Assembly (NCBI RefSeq): GCF_000024345.1
Contig: NC_013729.1
Location: 5,394,001 to 5,458,000 of the forward strand
DNA length: 64,000 nt
From: Kribbella flavida DSM 17836
GTDB lineage: Bacteria; Actinomycetota; Actinomycetes; Propionibacteriales; Kribbellaceae
Direction of reading: 5' to 3'
Made by a program: the position numbers and the translations under genes. Below, one piece after another: positions 32,099 through 41,476 of the stretch. Numbering within the stretch: position 1 is the first letter of the stretch; each line of letters opens with the position of its first letter. The notes beneath the pieces were generated by a model that searched no databases, was not told where the DNA came from, and saw only the letters and a program-made list of their open reading frames with translations.

Positions 32099-32773
32099 AT
32101 GACGCCCGACCTCGCCCTGGCGACCGTCGCCCTGCCCGGCGGCTCCGCCCGGGCCGGGCGCTCCAGCCCGGTCGGGCGCTCCACCTCGGCAGGCCACGAG
32201 GTGACCGGCGCCGACGAGGACGGTCTGGTCCTGGAGTCGTCGGTGCGGCAGCCGGACCGGTTCGCGCTGATCTTCGACCGGTACTTCCCGCAGGTGCACG
32301 CGTACGTCGCCCGCCGGCTCGGCACCGACCTGGCCGACGACCTGGCGGCGGAGACGTTCCTGATCGCCTTCCGGCAGCGGGACCGGTTCGACCGCCGCAG
32401 CGGCGTGGTCCGGGCCTGGCTGTACGGCATCGCGACCAACCTGATCCGGCGCCATCGGCGCGACGAGCTGCGGGCCTGGCGCGCGACCGCGAAGCTGCCC
32501 GTGCCGCTGCCGGCGGGCGGGCACGAGGACCGGGTCGCCGCGCAGGTCACCGCCGAGGGCGCGAGTCCGCAGCTCGCCGCCGCGCTCGCGAAGGTGGCCG
32601 GCCGGGACCGCGAGGTGCTGATGCTGGTCGCGCTCGGCGGGCTCAGCTACGACGAGGTCGCGGCCGCGCTCGGGATCGCGTACGGCACGGTCTGCTCGCG
32701 GCTGTCCCGCGCCCGCAGAGTCGTCCGGGAACACCTCGGCGACACCGACCCGACCCGCCTGGAGGAGGACTGA
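32099..32773 (+). CDS. ECF-family RNA polymerase sigma factor
   Basis: 224-aa sigma-70 family factor of the extracytoplasmic-function type. After a ~45-residue low-complexity N-terminus, region 2 (about 60-125) reads FALIFDRYFPQVHAYVARRL, DLADDLAAETFLIAFRQRDR; region 4 (about 170-215) ends VALGGLSYDEVAAALGIAYGTV, CSRLSRARRVVREHL. ATG 32099 has GAGGAG 5 bases upstream; a GTG 12 bases earlier is possible. It is followed after one base by a CU044_5270-type gene, a partner that commonly accompanies this kind of ECF sigma and probably replaces a classical anti-sigma factor. Confidence 0.92.
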   Translation: MTPDLALATVALPGGSARAGRSSPVGRSTSAGHEVTGADEDGLVLESSVRQPDRFALIFDRYFPQVHAYVARRLGTDLADDLAAETFLIAFRQRDRFDRRSGVVRAWLYGIATNLIRRHRRDELRAWRATAKLPVPLPAGGHEDRVAAQVTAEGASPQLAAALAKVAGRDREVLMLVALGGLSYDEVAAALGIAYGTVCSRLSRARRVVREHLGDTDPTRLEED

Positions 32774-32774
32774 G

Positions 32775-33968
32775 ATGGACGACCTCGACCGCATCCGCTC
32801 GGCCTTCCCCGAGCCGCCCGCGCCGAGCCCGGAAGCGGCCGCCAAAGCCCGCCGGGAGCTCCAGCAACTGATCAGCCAGGCCCAGCCGGCGCCGGACCGG
32901 CAGCGACCTCTGGCCGCGCGCAGCTGGAGCGCGACTGTCGCCGCGGACCGGCGGCACCGCTGGTACGCCGCGGCGCGGTCGGGCCGGATCGGGATCGCGC
33001 TGACGGCGACGGCCGCGACCGTCGCGGTGGCCGCGCTCGGCGTACCGCTGCTGATGACCCCGGGCAGCGGTCCCGACGCCGCGCCCGTGCCGAGCACAGT
33101 GACGCCCACCCCGCGGCTGGTGACGGCCAGCCAGGTGCTGCTGGACCTCGCGGTCAAGCAGGAACAGGACGAGAAGGTCTCCGGCGCGTACTTCCGGGTC
33201 CGCAGCCTGCAACTGCGCGCCACCGCCGAGGTCGGTCGGCCAGGTCAGAAGTACCGGATCGAGCGGCGCAGCCTCACCGAGAGCTGGATGCCGATGAAGC
33301 CGGGGGTCGAGTCCTGGCTCGGGTGGCTCGATCTCGGCGCTCGGCCGGCCACTGCGGCCGACACCGCGCGGTGGAAGGCCCAGGGCTCGCCACGGTCGTG
33401 GCAGCTGGCCCACGAGGAGGACCCGGTGACGATGGCGCCCGGTGCGACGACCGTGCGCAAGATGACCTTCGACGAGGTGCCGCCCGGGTACTACCTCAGC
33501 GGAGAGAAGCCGGTGACCGCACGGCAGATCCAGGCGTTGCCGACGGATCCGGCAGTCCTGCGCGCAGTGCTCGCCCGGGGCGTCCAGCCGGGGGCGACGC
33601 GGGAGGAGATCGACTACACGGTCTTCTGCGCCGCCGGCCGGTTGCTCTTCGAGATGCCGTCGCCGCCGAAGCTGCGCGGTGCGGCGTTGCGGGTGCTGTC
33701 GAAGCTGCCAGGTGCCCGCTTCAAGGAGCACGTCAAGGATCCGATCGGCCGTCCCGGCACCGAGATCTCCTTCGACTGGAGCGTCCTGGGCCGTCCGACC
33801 ACCCGCAGTACGGCGTCGAAGGACACTCTCACCCGGTACGTCGTCGATCCCACCACCGGCCGGCTGCTGAGCTCGGAGACCTTCGGCCTCAAGGCCGGCG
33901 CCAGCGTCGTACTCGAGTCCGGCTGGACCGACGAACGTCCCACTCCCCCGTCCCCGACCATCCGCTGA
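32775..33968 (+). CDS. CU044_5270-family membrane-anchored partner of ECF sigma
   Basis: 397-aa single-pass protein. Residues 1-70 are polar and presumably cytoplasmic (MDDLDRIRSAFPEPPAPSPE); a membrane segment IGIALTATAATVAVAALGVPLLM follows at about 72-94; the large exported domain begins near TASQVLLDLAVKQEQ and contains YRIERRSLTESWMP and TRYVVDPTTGRLLSSETF. This order matches CU044_5270-family proteins encoded just after an ECF sigma gene. By analogy it should bind or regulate the sigma factor through its cytoplasmic N-terminus while the outer domain senses something; not proved here. The gap to the sigma gene is 1 nt, so translation is coupled. Confidence 0.86.
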   Translation: MDDLDRIRSAFPEPPAPSPEAAAKARRELQQLISQAQPAPDRQRPLAARSWSATVAADRRHRWYAAARSGRIGIALTATAATVAVAALGVPLLMTPGSGPDAAPVPSTVTPTPRLVTASQVLLDLAVKQEQDEKVSGAYFRVRSLQLRATAEVGRPGQKYRIERRSLTESWMPMKPGVESWLGWLDLGARPATAADTARWKAQGSPRSWQLAHEEDPVTMAPGATTVRKMTFDEVPPGYYLSGEKPVTARQIQALPTDPAVLRAVLARGVQPGATREEIDYTVFCAAGRLLFEMPSPPKLRGAALRVLSKLPGARFKEHVKDPIGRPGTEISFDWSVLGRPTTRSTASKDTLTRYVVDPTTGRLLSSETFGLKAGASVVLESGWTDERPTPPSPTIR

Positions 33969-34073
33969 CCACCTCGCAGCCCGCGAGAACTGCCCTGCCC
34001 GCACGGCCTCTGCGCGCTGGACGGATCACCGGGGCGCGAGTACAACGGACTCCACAAGGGGGAGGGGGCGCAG

Positions 34074-36074
34074 ATGATGCGCTGGGGACTTGTTGCTGTG
34101 GGCTGCCTGCTCGCGACCGGCCTGCACCAGTCCGAGGCCGCGGCGGTGGAACCGGGCTCGGCCTGGGCCTGGGGCGGGAACGGCACCGGACAGCTGGGCA
34201 ACGGGACGACGACCGGCCGCGGCACCGCGGCGCCGGTCACGTCGCTGACCAACGTCACCGAGGTGGAAGCGGGGCGCGAGCACTCAATCGCCCTGCGGTC
34301 CGACGGCACGGTGTGGACCTGGGGTTTCAACGAGATGGGCCAGCTGGGCGACGGCACGGCCACGAACCGGCCGGCGCCCGTCCAGGTCGGCGGACTCAGC
34401 GGAGTCGTCGACATCGCCGGTGGGCACTACCACAGCCTCGCGCTGCTGGCGGACGGCACGGTCCGGGCCTGGGGCTACAACTCGTTCGGCCAGCTCGGCA
34501 ACGGAGCGACCACCAGCGCGCAGCGGACCCCGGTGGCGGTGACCCCGTTGTCCGGCGTGTTGGCGATCGCGGGCGGCCGGGACATGAGCTACGCGGTGCG
34601 CTCCGACGGCACCGTCTGGGGCTGGGGCCTGAACACGACCGGCCAGCTGGGCGACGGCACCACGACGATGCGGACCCGGCCCGTCCGGGTCGGCAGCCTG
34701 GCCGGCATCACCGCGATCTCCGGTGGCCGCGACCACGGGCTCGCCGTCCGTTCCGACGGCACGGTCTGGGCCTGGGGCGACAACACCCAGGGCCAGGTCG
34801 GCGACGGCAGCCTGACCAACCGGCTCGCCCCGGTCCAGGTGCCCGGCGTCACCGGCGCGGTGGAAGTTGCCGCCGGCGCCTACCACTCGATCGCCCGGCT
34901 GACCGGCGGAACGCTGCGGTCCTGGGGCCAGAACTCCAACGGCCAGCTCGGCGACGGTACGACGACGCGCCGGACCCAGTCGGTCGCGGTGCCCGGCGTG
35001 TCCGGGGCGACCGCCATCGCGACGGGCCGGCAGCACAGCGTCGCTGTCGTCTCGGGTGGAGCCCTGCGGGCCTGGGGATCGAACGCGGCCGGCCAGCTGG
35101 GCGACGGCACTTCGACCGACCGGCCCAACGCCGTCACGGTGGCCGGGATCGCCGGAGCCGCCGAGGTCTCGGCCGGTCGTGACCACACGCTCGCGCTGGT
35201 GCCGGCCGAGGTGAGCGAACCGGACACCACCCCGCCGAGCGCGCCGGGAGTCCCGACGGGCCAGAGCAACTCCAGCTCGACGATCACGCTGAGCTGGGCG
35301 GCTGCGACCGACGACGTCAGTACGTCGTTGCGCTACCAGGTCTTCGAGGACTCGGCGACCACGCCGGTCGCGGAGCTCACGAGTTCGAGTCCGACGGTGA
35401 CCTACCCCCGGTCCGGGCTCGCCGCGGACTCGACCCATACGTACTCCGTTCGTGCGATCGATGCCGCGGGCAACATCGGTCCGGTGGCCGGCCCGTCCGC
35501 GCCGATCACCGTGCAGCAGGCGTCGTCGGCGATCTTCGAGTCCGACTTCTCGGCCGGCTTCACCGGCTGGACGACGAATACCGGACTGACCGTGGACGCG
35601 ACCCAGGGCTCACCGTCGGCGCCGAGCGCCCGCGGCAACCCCGTCGCGGCCCGCGCGTTCGCAGCTCGAACGCTCGGCGGGACCTACCCGAGCCTGTGCC
35701 ACAGCCAGCAGGTCAAGGTGACCTCCCTGAGCGGCAGCACCGACCTGTTCAGGTTGCGCACGGCAATGGACACGGGCGTGGTCCGGGTCTACGTCGACGC
35801 GAACCGGGTGCTCTGGATTCGTTCCGACGTGGCCGGCACCCAGCGATCGTCCGGCGTCGCGGTGGCGCTGAACACCTGGCACACCGTCGAGCTGTGCGGC
35901 ACGGTCGGCACCACCGGCTCGTGGACGTTGTCCCTCGACGGCACCCAGCGCGGTACGCCGTGGCAGAGCAACACCGGGACGACGCCGGTCGGCCGGGTCC
36001 AGATCGGTGACACCGGGGCCAAGACCTGGACGATCAACTTCGACACGGTCCGGACCGACCAGTCACCCAACTAG
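34074..36074 (+). CDS. Secreted RCC1-repeat beta-propeller protein with Fn3 and C-terminal domain
   Basis: 666-aa exported protein. Signal peptide at 1-24 (LVAVGCLLATGL, then SEAAA). A seven-bladed RCC1 propeller follows (about 28-380): each blade starts near W-WG-N--GQLGDGT, for example AWGGNGTGQLGNGTTTG, TWGFNEMGQLGDGTATN, AWGDNTQGQVGDGSLTN and SWGQNSNGQLGDGTTTR, with the pattern H-(S/T)-ALRSDGTV between. A fibronectin type III-like domain (about 390-480, PPSAPGVPTG) and a final ~180-residue beta-sandwich (SLCHSQQVKVTSLSGSTDLF) follow. RCC1 propellers are protein- or ligand-binding platforms; enzymatic activity is not expected. It stands alone, 105 bp after the ECF partner gene. Repeats at the DNA level are diverged enough to be stable. 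Confidence 0.9.
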   Translation: MMRWGLVAVGCLLATGLHQSEAAAVEPGSAWAWGGNGTGQLGNGTTTGRGTAAPVTSLTNVTEVEAGREHSIALRSDGTVWTWGFNEMGQLGDGTATNRPAPVQVGGLSGVVDIAGGHYHSLALLADGTVRAWGYNSFGQLGNGATTSAQRTPVAVTPLSGVLAIAGGRDMSYAVRSDGTVWGWGLNTTGQLGDGTTTMRTRPVRVGSLAGITAISGGRDHGLAVRSDGTVWAWGDNTQGQVGDGSLTNRLAPVQVPGVTGAVEVAAGAYHSIARLTGGTLRSWGQNSNGQLGDGTTTRRTQSVAVPGVSGATAIATGRQHSVAVVSGGALRAWGSNAAGQLGDGTSTDRPNAVTVAGIAGAAEVSAGRDHTLALVPAEVSEPDTTPPSAPGVPTGQSNSSSTITLSWAAATDDVSTSLRYQVFEDSATTPVAELTSSSPTVTYPRSGLAADSTHTYSVRAIDAAGNIGPVAGPSAPITVQQASSAIFESDFSAGFTGWTTNTGLTVDATQGSPSAPSARGNPVAARAFAARTLGGTYPSLCHSQQVKVTSLSGSTDLFRLRTAMDTGVVRVYVDANRVLWIRSDVAGTQRSSGVAVALNTWHTVELCGTVGTTGSWTLSLDGTQRGTPWQSNTGTTPVGRVQIGDTGAKTWTINFDTVRTDQSPN

Positions 36075-36130
36075 GGCGAACGCGCGGAAACAGGAGGCGA
36101 AGCGGCGTCTCCTTGGGGAGAATGCGGAGC

Positions 36131-36973
36131 ATGCTGCTGGTACCGGGGGACCCGCTGAATCCGCGTCGGGACGATCCGCACTTCGCCGCGCAGGCAGCTG
36201 CCGCGCGCGCCGAAGGCATCACCGTCGCCAGGGTGGACCACGACGCCCTGACCCGTTCAACCGACGACGACATGGTCGCCGAGGCGGTCGCGCGGGTGCC
36301 GGCCGCCGAGGACGCGGTCTACCGGGGATGGATGCTGTCCTCCGCGCAGTACGCGGCGTTCGAGCAGGCGTTGCACGCGCGTGGCGTCCGGCTGCGGACC
36401 AGCGCCGCGGAGTACCGGACGGCGCACGAGCTGCCCGGCTGGTACGACGCGCTGGCGCCGGTGACACCGGAGTCGGTGTGGACCGACGGCGACGACCTGG
36501 CCGAGCTGGTGAAGGCGGCGCGGCGGCTCGGCGACGGGCCCGCGGTGCTCCGGGACTACGTGAAGTCGATGAAGCACTACTGGTCCGAGGCGGCGTACCT
36601 GCCGGACGTCACCGACGAGGCGGCCGTGGAGCGGGTCGGGGCCCGCTTCCGGGAGCTGCGCGACGACGCGTTCGCGGGCGGTTTCGTGGTCCGCCGGTTC
36701 GAGCAGTTCACCGGGGCCGAGGCCCGCACCTGGTGGGTCGGCGGGCGCTGCGTGCTGACCACGCCACACCCCGACACCCCTGACGACCTGCCCACCGGCT
36801 TCGACCTGGTCGAGATCGAACCCCTGGTCGCCGAGCTGGCTCTGCCCTTCGTCACCGTCGACCTGGTCCGCCGCACCGATCACACCTGGCGCGTGGTCGA
36901 GCTCGGCGATGGCCAGGTCAGCGATTGGCCCTCCACTCACGACCCCGCGACCCTGGTGACCGCGCTGTTCTGA
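36131..36973 (+). CDS. ATP-grasp family protein
   Basis: 280-aa protein with a C-terminal ATP-grasp-like fold: AVLRDYVKSMKHYWSEAAYLPD includes a Lys-phosphate-loop analogue, FVTVDLVRRTDHTWRVVELGDGQVSDWP ends with the metal-binding E-x-G-D-G-Q segment found in ATP-grasp proteins. N-terminal part MLLVPGDPLNPRRDDPHFAAQAAAARAEG resembles the substrate-binding subdomain. Likely forms acyl-phosphate and then an amide/peptide-type bond, but the substrate is not identifiable. ATG 36131 places GGGGAG 10 bases upstream; an ATG at 36122 is 3 codons earlier. It lies between the RCC1 gene and the helicase gene on the same strand; no functional link is obvious. Confidence 0.7.
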   Translation: MLLVPGDPLNPRRDDPHFAAQAAAARAEGITVARVDHDALTRSTDDDMVAEAVARVPAAEDAVYRGWMLSSAQYAAFEQALHARGVRLRTSAAEYRTAHELPGWYDALAPVTPESVWTDGDDLAELVKAARRLGDGPAVLRDYVKSMKHYWSEAAYLPDVTDEAAVERVGARFRELRDDAFAGGFVVRRFEQFTGAEARTWWVGGRCVLTTPHPDTPDDLPTGFDLVEIEPLVAELALPFVTVDLVRRTDHTWRVVELGDGQVSDWPSTHDPATLVTALF

Positions 36974-37044
36974 ACGGGGCGCTCGCCTTCCCGCACCGGC
37001 GGCGAGGTGAGAGCCGTCCCGTCGATGCGGGACAATGGGTGACG

Positions 37045-39549
37045 ATGACGCTGACCGAGAACTTGCCGGGCACCACCGAGGCCGACGCGCTGTACGACGC
37101 CTTCGCCACCTGGGTGGGCACCCAGGGCATCACGCTGTACCCGGCGCAGGAGGAAGCGCTGATCGAGGTGATGACCGGGTCGAACGTGATCCTGTCCACC
37201 CCGACCGGCTCCGGCAAGAGCCTGGTCGCCACCGGCTCGCACTTCGCCGCCCTCGCCAACGGCAGGCGCACCTTCTACACCGCCCCGATCAAGGCCCTGG
37301 TCTCGGAGAAGTTCTTCGCGCTCTGCGACATCTTCGGCGCCGACAAGGTCGGCATGCTCACCGGCGACGCCTCGGTCAACGCCGGCGCCCCGATCATCTG
37401 CTGCACCGCCGAGGTGCTCGCCAACGTCGCGCTGCGCGAGGGCGCCGCCGCCGACGTCGGCCAGGTGGTGATGGACGAGTTCCACTTCTACTCCGAGCCC
37501 GACCGCGGCTGGGCCTGGCAGGTTCCGTTGCTGGAGCTGCCGAACGCGCAGTTCATCCTGATGTCGGCCACGCTCGGCGACGTCGAGCGGTTCAAGGTCG
37601 ACCTGAGCCGGCGGACGGGCCGGCCGACCGCCATCGTCTCGTCGGCCGAGCGCCCGGTGCCACTGGTCTACAAGTACGTCACCACGCCCCTGCACGAGAC
37701 GCTGCAGGAGCTGCTCGTCACGCACCAGGCGCCCGTGTACGTCGTGCACTTCACCCAGGCCTCGGCACTGGAGCGCGCACAGGCGCTGACCAGCATCAAC
37801 GTCTGCACCAAGGAGGAGAAGGACAAGATCAAGGAGCTGATCGGGCACTTCCGGTTCAGCTCCGGCTTCGGCCGCACCCTGCAGCGACTGGTCATGCACG
37901 GCATCGGCGTGCACCACGCGGGCATGCTGCCGAAGTACCGGCGGCTGGTCGAGCAACTGGCCCAGTCCGGGCTGCTGAAGGTAATCTGCGGCACCGACAC
38001 GCTCGGGGTCGGCATCAACGTGCCGATCCGCACCGTGGTGCTGACCGCGCTGAGCAAGTACGACGGCCGCCGGCAGCGCATCCTCAAGGCCCGCGAGTTC
38101 CACCAGATCGCCGGCCGCGCGGGCCGCGCCGGGTACGACACGTCGGGCACGGTCGTCGTCCAGGCGCCGGACCACGTGGTGGAGAACGTCAAGGCGCTCG
38201 CGAAGGCCGGCGACGACCCGAAGAAGCAGCGCCGGGTGCAGCGGAAGAAGCCGCCGGAGGGCTTCGTCACCTGGGGAGAGGACACCTTCGACCGGCTGGT
38301 CGCGGCCGAGCCCGAGCCGCTGCAGTCGAAGATGCGGGTCAACCACGCGATGCTGCTGAACGTGATCGCCCGCGACGGCGACGCGTTCGCGAGCATGCGG
38401 CGGCTGCTGCAGGACAACCATGAAGACAGCAAGGCGCAGGTCCGGCTGATCCGGCGGGCGATCCAGATCTACCGCACGCTGCTCACCGCCGGTGTCGTCG
38501 AGCGGCTGGACGAGCCCGACGAGTTCGGCCGCTCGCTGCGGCTGACGGTCGACCTGCAGAAGGACTTCTCGCTCAACCAGCCGCTGTCGACCTTCGCGCT
38601 GGCCGCGCTCGACCTGCTCGACCCCGACAGTCCGTCGTACGCGCTGGACGTGGTGTCGGTGGTCGAGGCGACGCTGGAGGACCCCCGCGCGGTGCTGATG
38701 GCTCAGCTGCACCATGCCAAGGGCGAGGCCGTGCAGTCGATGAAGGCCGACGGCGTCGAGTACGAGGAGCGGATGGAGCTGCTCGACGAGATCAGCTGGC
38801 CGAAGCCGCTGGAGGAGTTGCTCGAGGCAACGCTGGCGATCTACCGCCAGACGCATCCCTGGATCGCCGAGGCCGGGCTGTCGCCGAAGTCGGTGGTCCG
38901 GGACATGTTCGAGCGGGCGATGACGTTCGGCGAGTTCGTGCAGTACTACGGACTGGCGCGCTCCGAGGGCATCATGCTGCGCTACCTCAGCGACGCCTAC
39001 AAGGCGCTGCGCCAGACCGTGCCGCCGGACAAGGTGAACGAGGATCTCGCCGACCTGATCGAGTGGCTCGGCGAAGTGGTCCGGCAGACCGACTCCAGCC
39101 TGCTCGACGAGTGGGAGGAGCTGACCAACCCGTCGACCGACGAGGTCGTCGCCGCGCCGGTCCCGGTCGGCCCGCGCCGGATCACCTTGAACGCCAGGGC
39201 GTTCCGGGTCCTGGTCCGTAACGCGATGTTCCGCCGCGTCGAGCTGGTCGCCCTGCACCGCTGGGCCGAGCTCGGCCAGCTCGACACCGCGTCCGGCTGG
39301 GACGCAGGCCGCTGGGCCGAAGCCGGTACGGCGTACTACGCGGAGCACGACTCCGTCGGTACCGGTCCGGCCGCGCGCGGTCCGGCGCTGTTCGTGGTTG
39401 AGGAACACCCGGGCTACTGGGAGGTGCAGCAGATCATCGACGACCCCGAGGGCAACCACGACTGGCGCATCACCGCCACCGTCGACCTCGGCGCCTCCGA
39501 CGAAGCCGGCGAGCTCGTCCTCGAGATCGTCTCGTTCAAGCCACTCTAG
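37045..39549 (+). CDS. Ski2-like DEAD/DEAH-box helicase (DUF3516 type)
   Basis: 834-aa superfamily 2 helicase. Motif I is STPTGSGKSLVA with Lys58; motif II is DEFH (Asp143-His146); SAT (MSATLG) is motif III; the second RecA domain ends in QIAGRAGRAGYD. The remaining ~450 residues are a DUF3516 C-terminus (KADGVEYEERMELLDEI and later). Comparable proteins form a conserved actinobacterial clade related to Ski2/Lhr helicases; specific role in DNA repair or RNA processing is not settled. ATG 37045 is used over an alternative GTG 37039; upstream codons in the open frame overlap the preceding gene and look unlike a domain. Confidence 0.88.
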   Translation: MTLTENLPGTTEADALYDAFATWVGTQGITLYPAQEEALIEVMTGSNVILSTPTGSGKSLVATGSHFAALANGRRTFYTAPIKALVSEKFFALCDIFGADKVGMLTGDASVNAGAPIICCTAEVLANVALREGAAADVGQVVMDEFHFYSEPDRGWAWQVPLLELPNAQFILMSATLGDVERFKVDLSRRTGRPTAIVSSAERPVPLVYKYVTTPLHETLQELLVTHQAPVYVVHFTQASALERAQALTSINVCTKEEKDKIKELIGHFRFSSGFGRTLQRLVMHGIGVHHAGMLPKYRRLVEQLAQSGLLKVICGTDTLGVGINVPIRTVVLTALSKYDGRRQRILKAREFHQIAGRAGRAGYDTSGTVVVQAPDHVVENVKALAKAGDDPKKQRRVQRKKPPEGFVTWGEDTFDRLVAAEPEPLQSKMRVNHAMLLNVIARDGDAFASMRRLLQDNHEDSKAQVRLIRRAIQIYRTLLTAGVVERLDEPDEFGRSLRLTVDLQKDFSLNQPLSTFALAALDLLDPDSPSYALDVVSVVEATLEDPRAVLMAQLHHAKGEAVQSMKADGVEYEERMELLDEISWPKPLEELLEATLAIYRQTHPWIAEAGLSPKSVVRDMFERAMTFGEFVQYYGLARSEGIMLRYLSDAYKALRQTVPPDKVNEDLADLIEWLGEVVRQTDSSLLDEWEELTNPSTDEVVAAPVPVGPRRITLNARAFRVLVRNAMFRRVELVALHRWAELGQLDTASGWDAGRWAEAGTAYYAEHDSVGTGPAARGPALFVVEEHPGYWEVQQIIDDPEGNHDWRITATVDLGASDEAGELVLEIVSFKPL

Positions 39550-39588
39550 GGTGACCATCGGCGAGCACGCCCGGGCAGCCGGCCGGAG

Positions 39589-40185
39589 CTAGCGATCCCC
39601 TCGATCGGGCCGGGGCGGCTTCTCCGCGCGGCGCGCGGCCGCGGCCAGCCAGTCGTGGCGGATCAGGCCGCTGAACGGACCGATCAGCAGCCAGTACCTC
39701 CTGAACTTGCGCTCCGAGGCGGCATCGGTCGCGTGGACGCGGGTTTCGGTGTGCAGCCGGGTTCCGCCGGCCTCCTCGACGACCGTGAACGCCATCAGGC
39801 CCTTGATGCTGAGCGGCTCGTCGAAATCGCGGTACTGCTCCGGCGTCAGCGTCACCCAGTGCTGGCGCAGCCCCCACGGTTGCCCGGCGAACCCGACGAC
39901 CACGTCACCGCCGGGCTCGTCGGCGAGGACAAATGCCTCGCCGCCTTCCTGGAGCCCGGTGAGGACCGGCTGGTGGTGCCCTAGGTGGGCCTCTTCGGTG
40001 CGGGACAAGCGAGCCGGGATGCTGCGGACGAACATCAACGGGCGCAGTACGAGCATGTCCGCCGGGGTGACCGCCCGCACGGCCTCGGCCACGGTGGCCT
40101 TGTCCGCCCGGACCAGCCGCGAGTGCGCAGTCCGCCACTGACAGGTCGGCAGCCAGCCGTCGCAGGAGACGTCAGGGGCGTTCAC
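39589..40185 (-). CDS. SRPBCC-like protein of unknown function
   Basis: 198-aa protein. The C-terminal half (about 90-180) reads like a START/SRPBCC helix-grip fold: VVEEAGGTRLHTETRVHATD, then ERKFRRYWLLIGPFSGLIRHDWL. The N-terminus (GWLPTCQWRTAHSRLVRADK) starts a beta-rich lobe. GTG 40185 overlaps the stop of the upstream reductase by 4 nt (GTGA), which argues for that start rather than the much longer open frame upstream. Co-translated with the FMN reductase and DUF2867 gene. Ligand unknown; a lipid or hydrophobic-molecule binding role would suit the fold. Confidence 0.74.
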   Translation of the reverse strand: MNAPDVSCDGWLPTCQWRTAHSRLVRADKATVAEAVRAVTPADMLVLRPLMFVRSIPARLSRTEEAHLGHHQPVLTGLQEGGEAFVLADEPGGDVVVGFAGQPWGLRQHWVTLTPEQYRDFDEPLSIKGLMAFTVVEEAGGTRLHTETRVHATDAASERKFRRYWLLIGPFSGLIRHDWLAAAARRAEKPPRPDRGDR

Positions 40186-40781
40186 CGCGGCGCCCGGGCG
40201 ACGGCGCGCAGCGGTTCCAGCGTGGCGGCCATCTCTTCCAGCTCGTCCAGCACGCGATCGAGCTCGGCCACCCGCCGCTCCAGCGGAGCGAAGTGCTCGT
40301 GCTGCCAGTCGTCGAAGATCGACAGCGACACCTGGGCCCGGACGGCGACCATCCGCACGTTGGTCATGATCGACCGCCACTGCTCGACGGCCCGCACACC
40401 GCCGTCGACCCCGTAGGCCACGAACCCGACGGCTTTGTGGTTCCACTCGGGGTACAGCAGATCGAGCGCGTTCTTGAAGGCCGCCGGCACCCCGAAGTTG
40501 TACTCCGGTGTCACCCAGACGAAGCCGTCGTAGGCATCGATGGTCCGGCTCCAGAGGCTGGTCTGCGGGTTCTCGTAGGCACGGCCGGCCGCCGCCGGGG
40601 CGATCGGCTCGGCGAGCAGCGCAAGGCCGAACCGCTCCAGCTCGAGAACGTCGTACGATCCGCCGGCTCTGGGCTTGGCGTGGTCGAGTACCCAGCGTCC
40701 GACCGCGGATCCCTTGCGGCCCGGGCGGGTGCTACCGACGATGATCGCAATGCGCGGAGCCGTCCCGCGCGCTCTCAGCAT
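40182..40781 (-). CDS. NADPH-dependent FMN reductase
   Basis: 199-aa flavodoxin-like reductase. The FMN phosphate loop is IIVGSTRPGRKGSAVGRW and the flavin-ring contact is VTPEYNFGVPAAFKNALD, both diagnostic for the NADPH_dep_FMN_red family. The enzyme reduces FMN/quinones or azo compounds using NAD(P)H. ATG 40781 overlaps the end of the upstream DUF2867 gene by 7 nt, and its own stop overlaps the next gene by 4 nt, so this is the middle of a three-gene translationally coupled operon probably controlled by the divergent TetR. Confidence 0.91.
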   Translation of the reverse strand: MLRARGTAPRIAIIVGSTRPGRKGSAVGRWVLDHAKPRAGGSYDVLELERFGLALLAEPIAPAAAGRAYENPQTSLWSRTIDAYDGFVWVTPEYNFGVPAAFKNALDLLYPEWNHKAVGFVAYGVDGGVRAVEQWRSIMTNVRMVAVRAQVSLSIFDDWQHEHFAPLERRVAELDRVLDELEEMAATLEPLRAVARAPR

Positions 40782-41416
40782 TCCCTGCCAGCCGCTGTCG
40801 GTCCGGCGCCGGTCGCCGGCTCAGCCGGGGTCTCCTGCCACCTGCGGTCGATCTGCTTCATCAGCTGCGGATAGACGATCAGGTAGCGCAACGGCTGGAT
40901 CCCGGCCATGTAGGCCCGCCCGAACGCGCCATTGGGTTTGACCAGGGCAGCCGCCTGGGCGTGGTAGCCGCCCGAGCCGTCGGGCACCCAGCCGTAGTGG
41001 GACAGGCAGTGCACGGTTTTGTTCGACAGCTCCCAGCACATCTCGTTGTGGGTGAGGTAGACCGGCCGGAACGGTGACCCGTGAGGTACCGGCGGGGCCG
41101 GCCCGTCACGCAGATCGGCGGGCAACCGGTCCCGCAGGGACGGTGCCCGGTGGCCCAGGCCGTGCTCGGTCTTGTCCCACCCCAGCAATGCCCCGAGCTG
41201 CCAGCGCAGGTTCCACAGCGCGCGGGCCGGCCACGCCCAGCCGTCCGTCGGCTGATGGTCGTCGCCGGCGATCCGCTCGCCCATCCGTACGAATCGCTCG
41301 AAGTCGTCCGGGCCGCCGGGTGTCGGCAGGGCCCACACGTCTTCGAGATGGAAGTCGGCCGCGATCTCGTGGATGCGCCACGGCTGATCGGTGTGCGCGT
41401 TGCCGGCCAGCCTCAT
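40775..41416 (-). CDS. DUF2867 domain protein
   Basis: 213-aa protein with the pattern AHTDQPWRIHEIAADFHLEDVWALPTPGGPDDF at the start and LPADLRDGPAPPVPHGSPFRPVYLT and VYPQLMKQIDRRW later, matching actinobacterial DUF2867 proteins as I know them. Function is unknown; the conserved aromatic/His residues (H11, W14, H18) may bind a small molecule. First gene of a leftward three-gene operon with the FMN reductase and the SRPBCC-like protein, and divergent from the TetR regulator 105 bp away. Confidence 0.82.
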   Translation of the reverse strand: MRLAGNAHTDQPWRIHEIAADFHLEDVWALPTPGGPDDFERFVRMGERIAGDDHQPTDGWAWPARALWNLRWQLGALLGWDKTEHGLGHRAPSLRDRLPADLRDGPAPPVPHGSPFRPVYLTHNEMCWELSNKTVHCLSHYGWVPDGSGGYHAQAAALVKPNGAFGRAYMAGIQPLRYLIVYPQLMKQIDRRWQETPAEPATGAGPTAAGREC

Positions 41417-41476
41417 GACGGCACACCGCCTGGCACCGGGAGACGAGGGCTCATCCGAGTTCTCCGTTCGAGTTAC

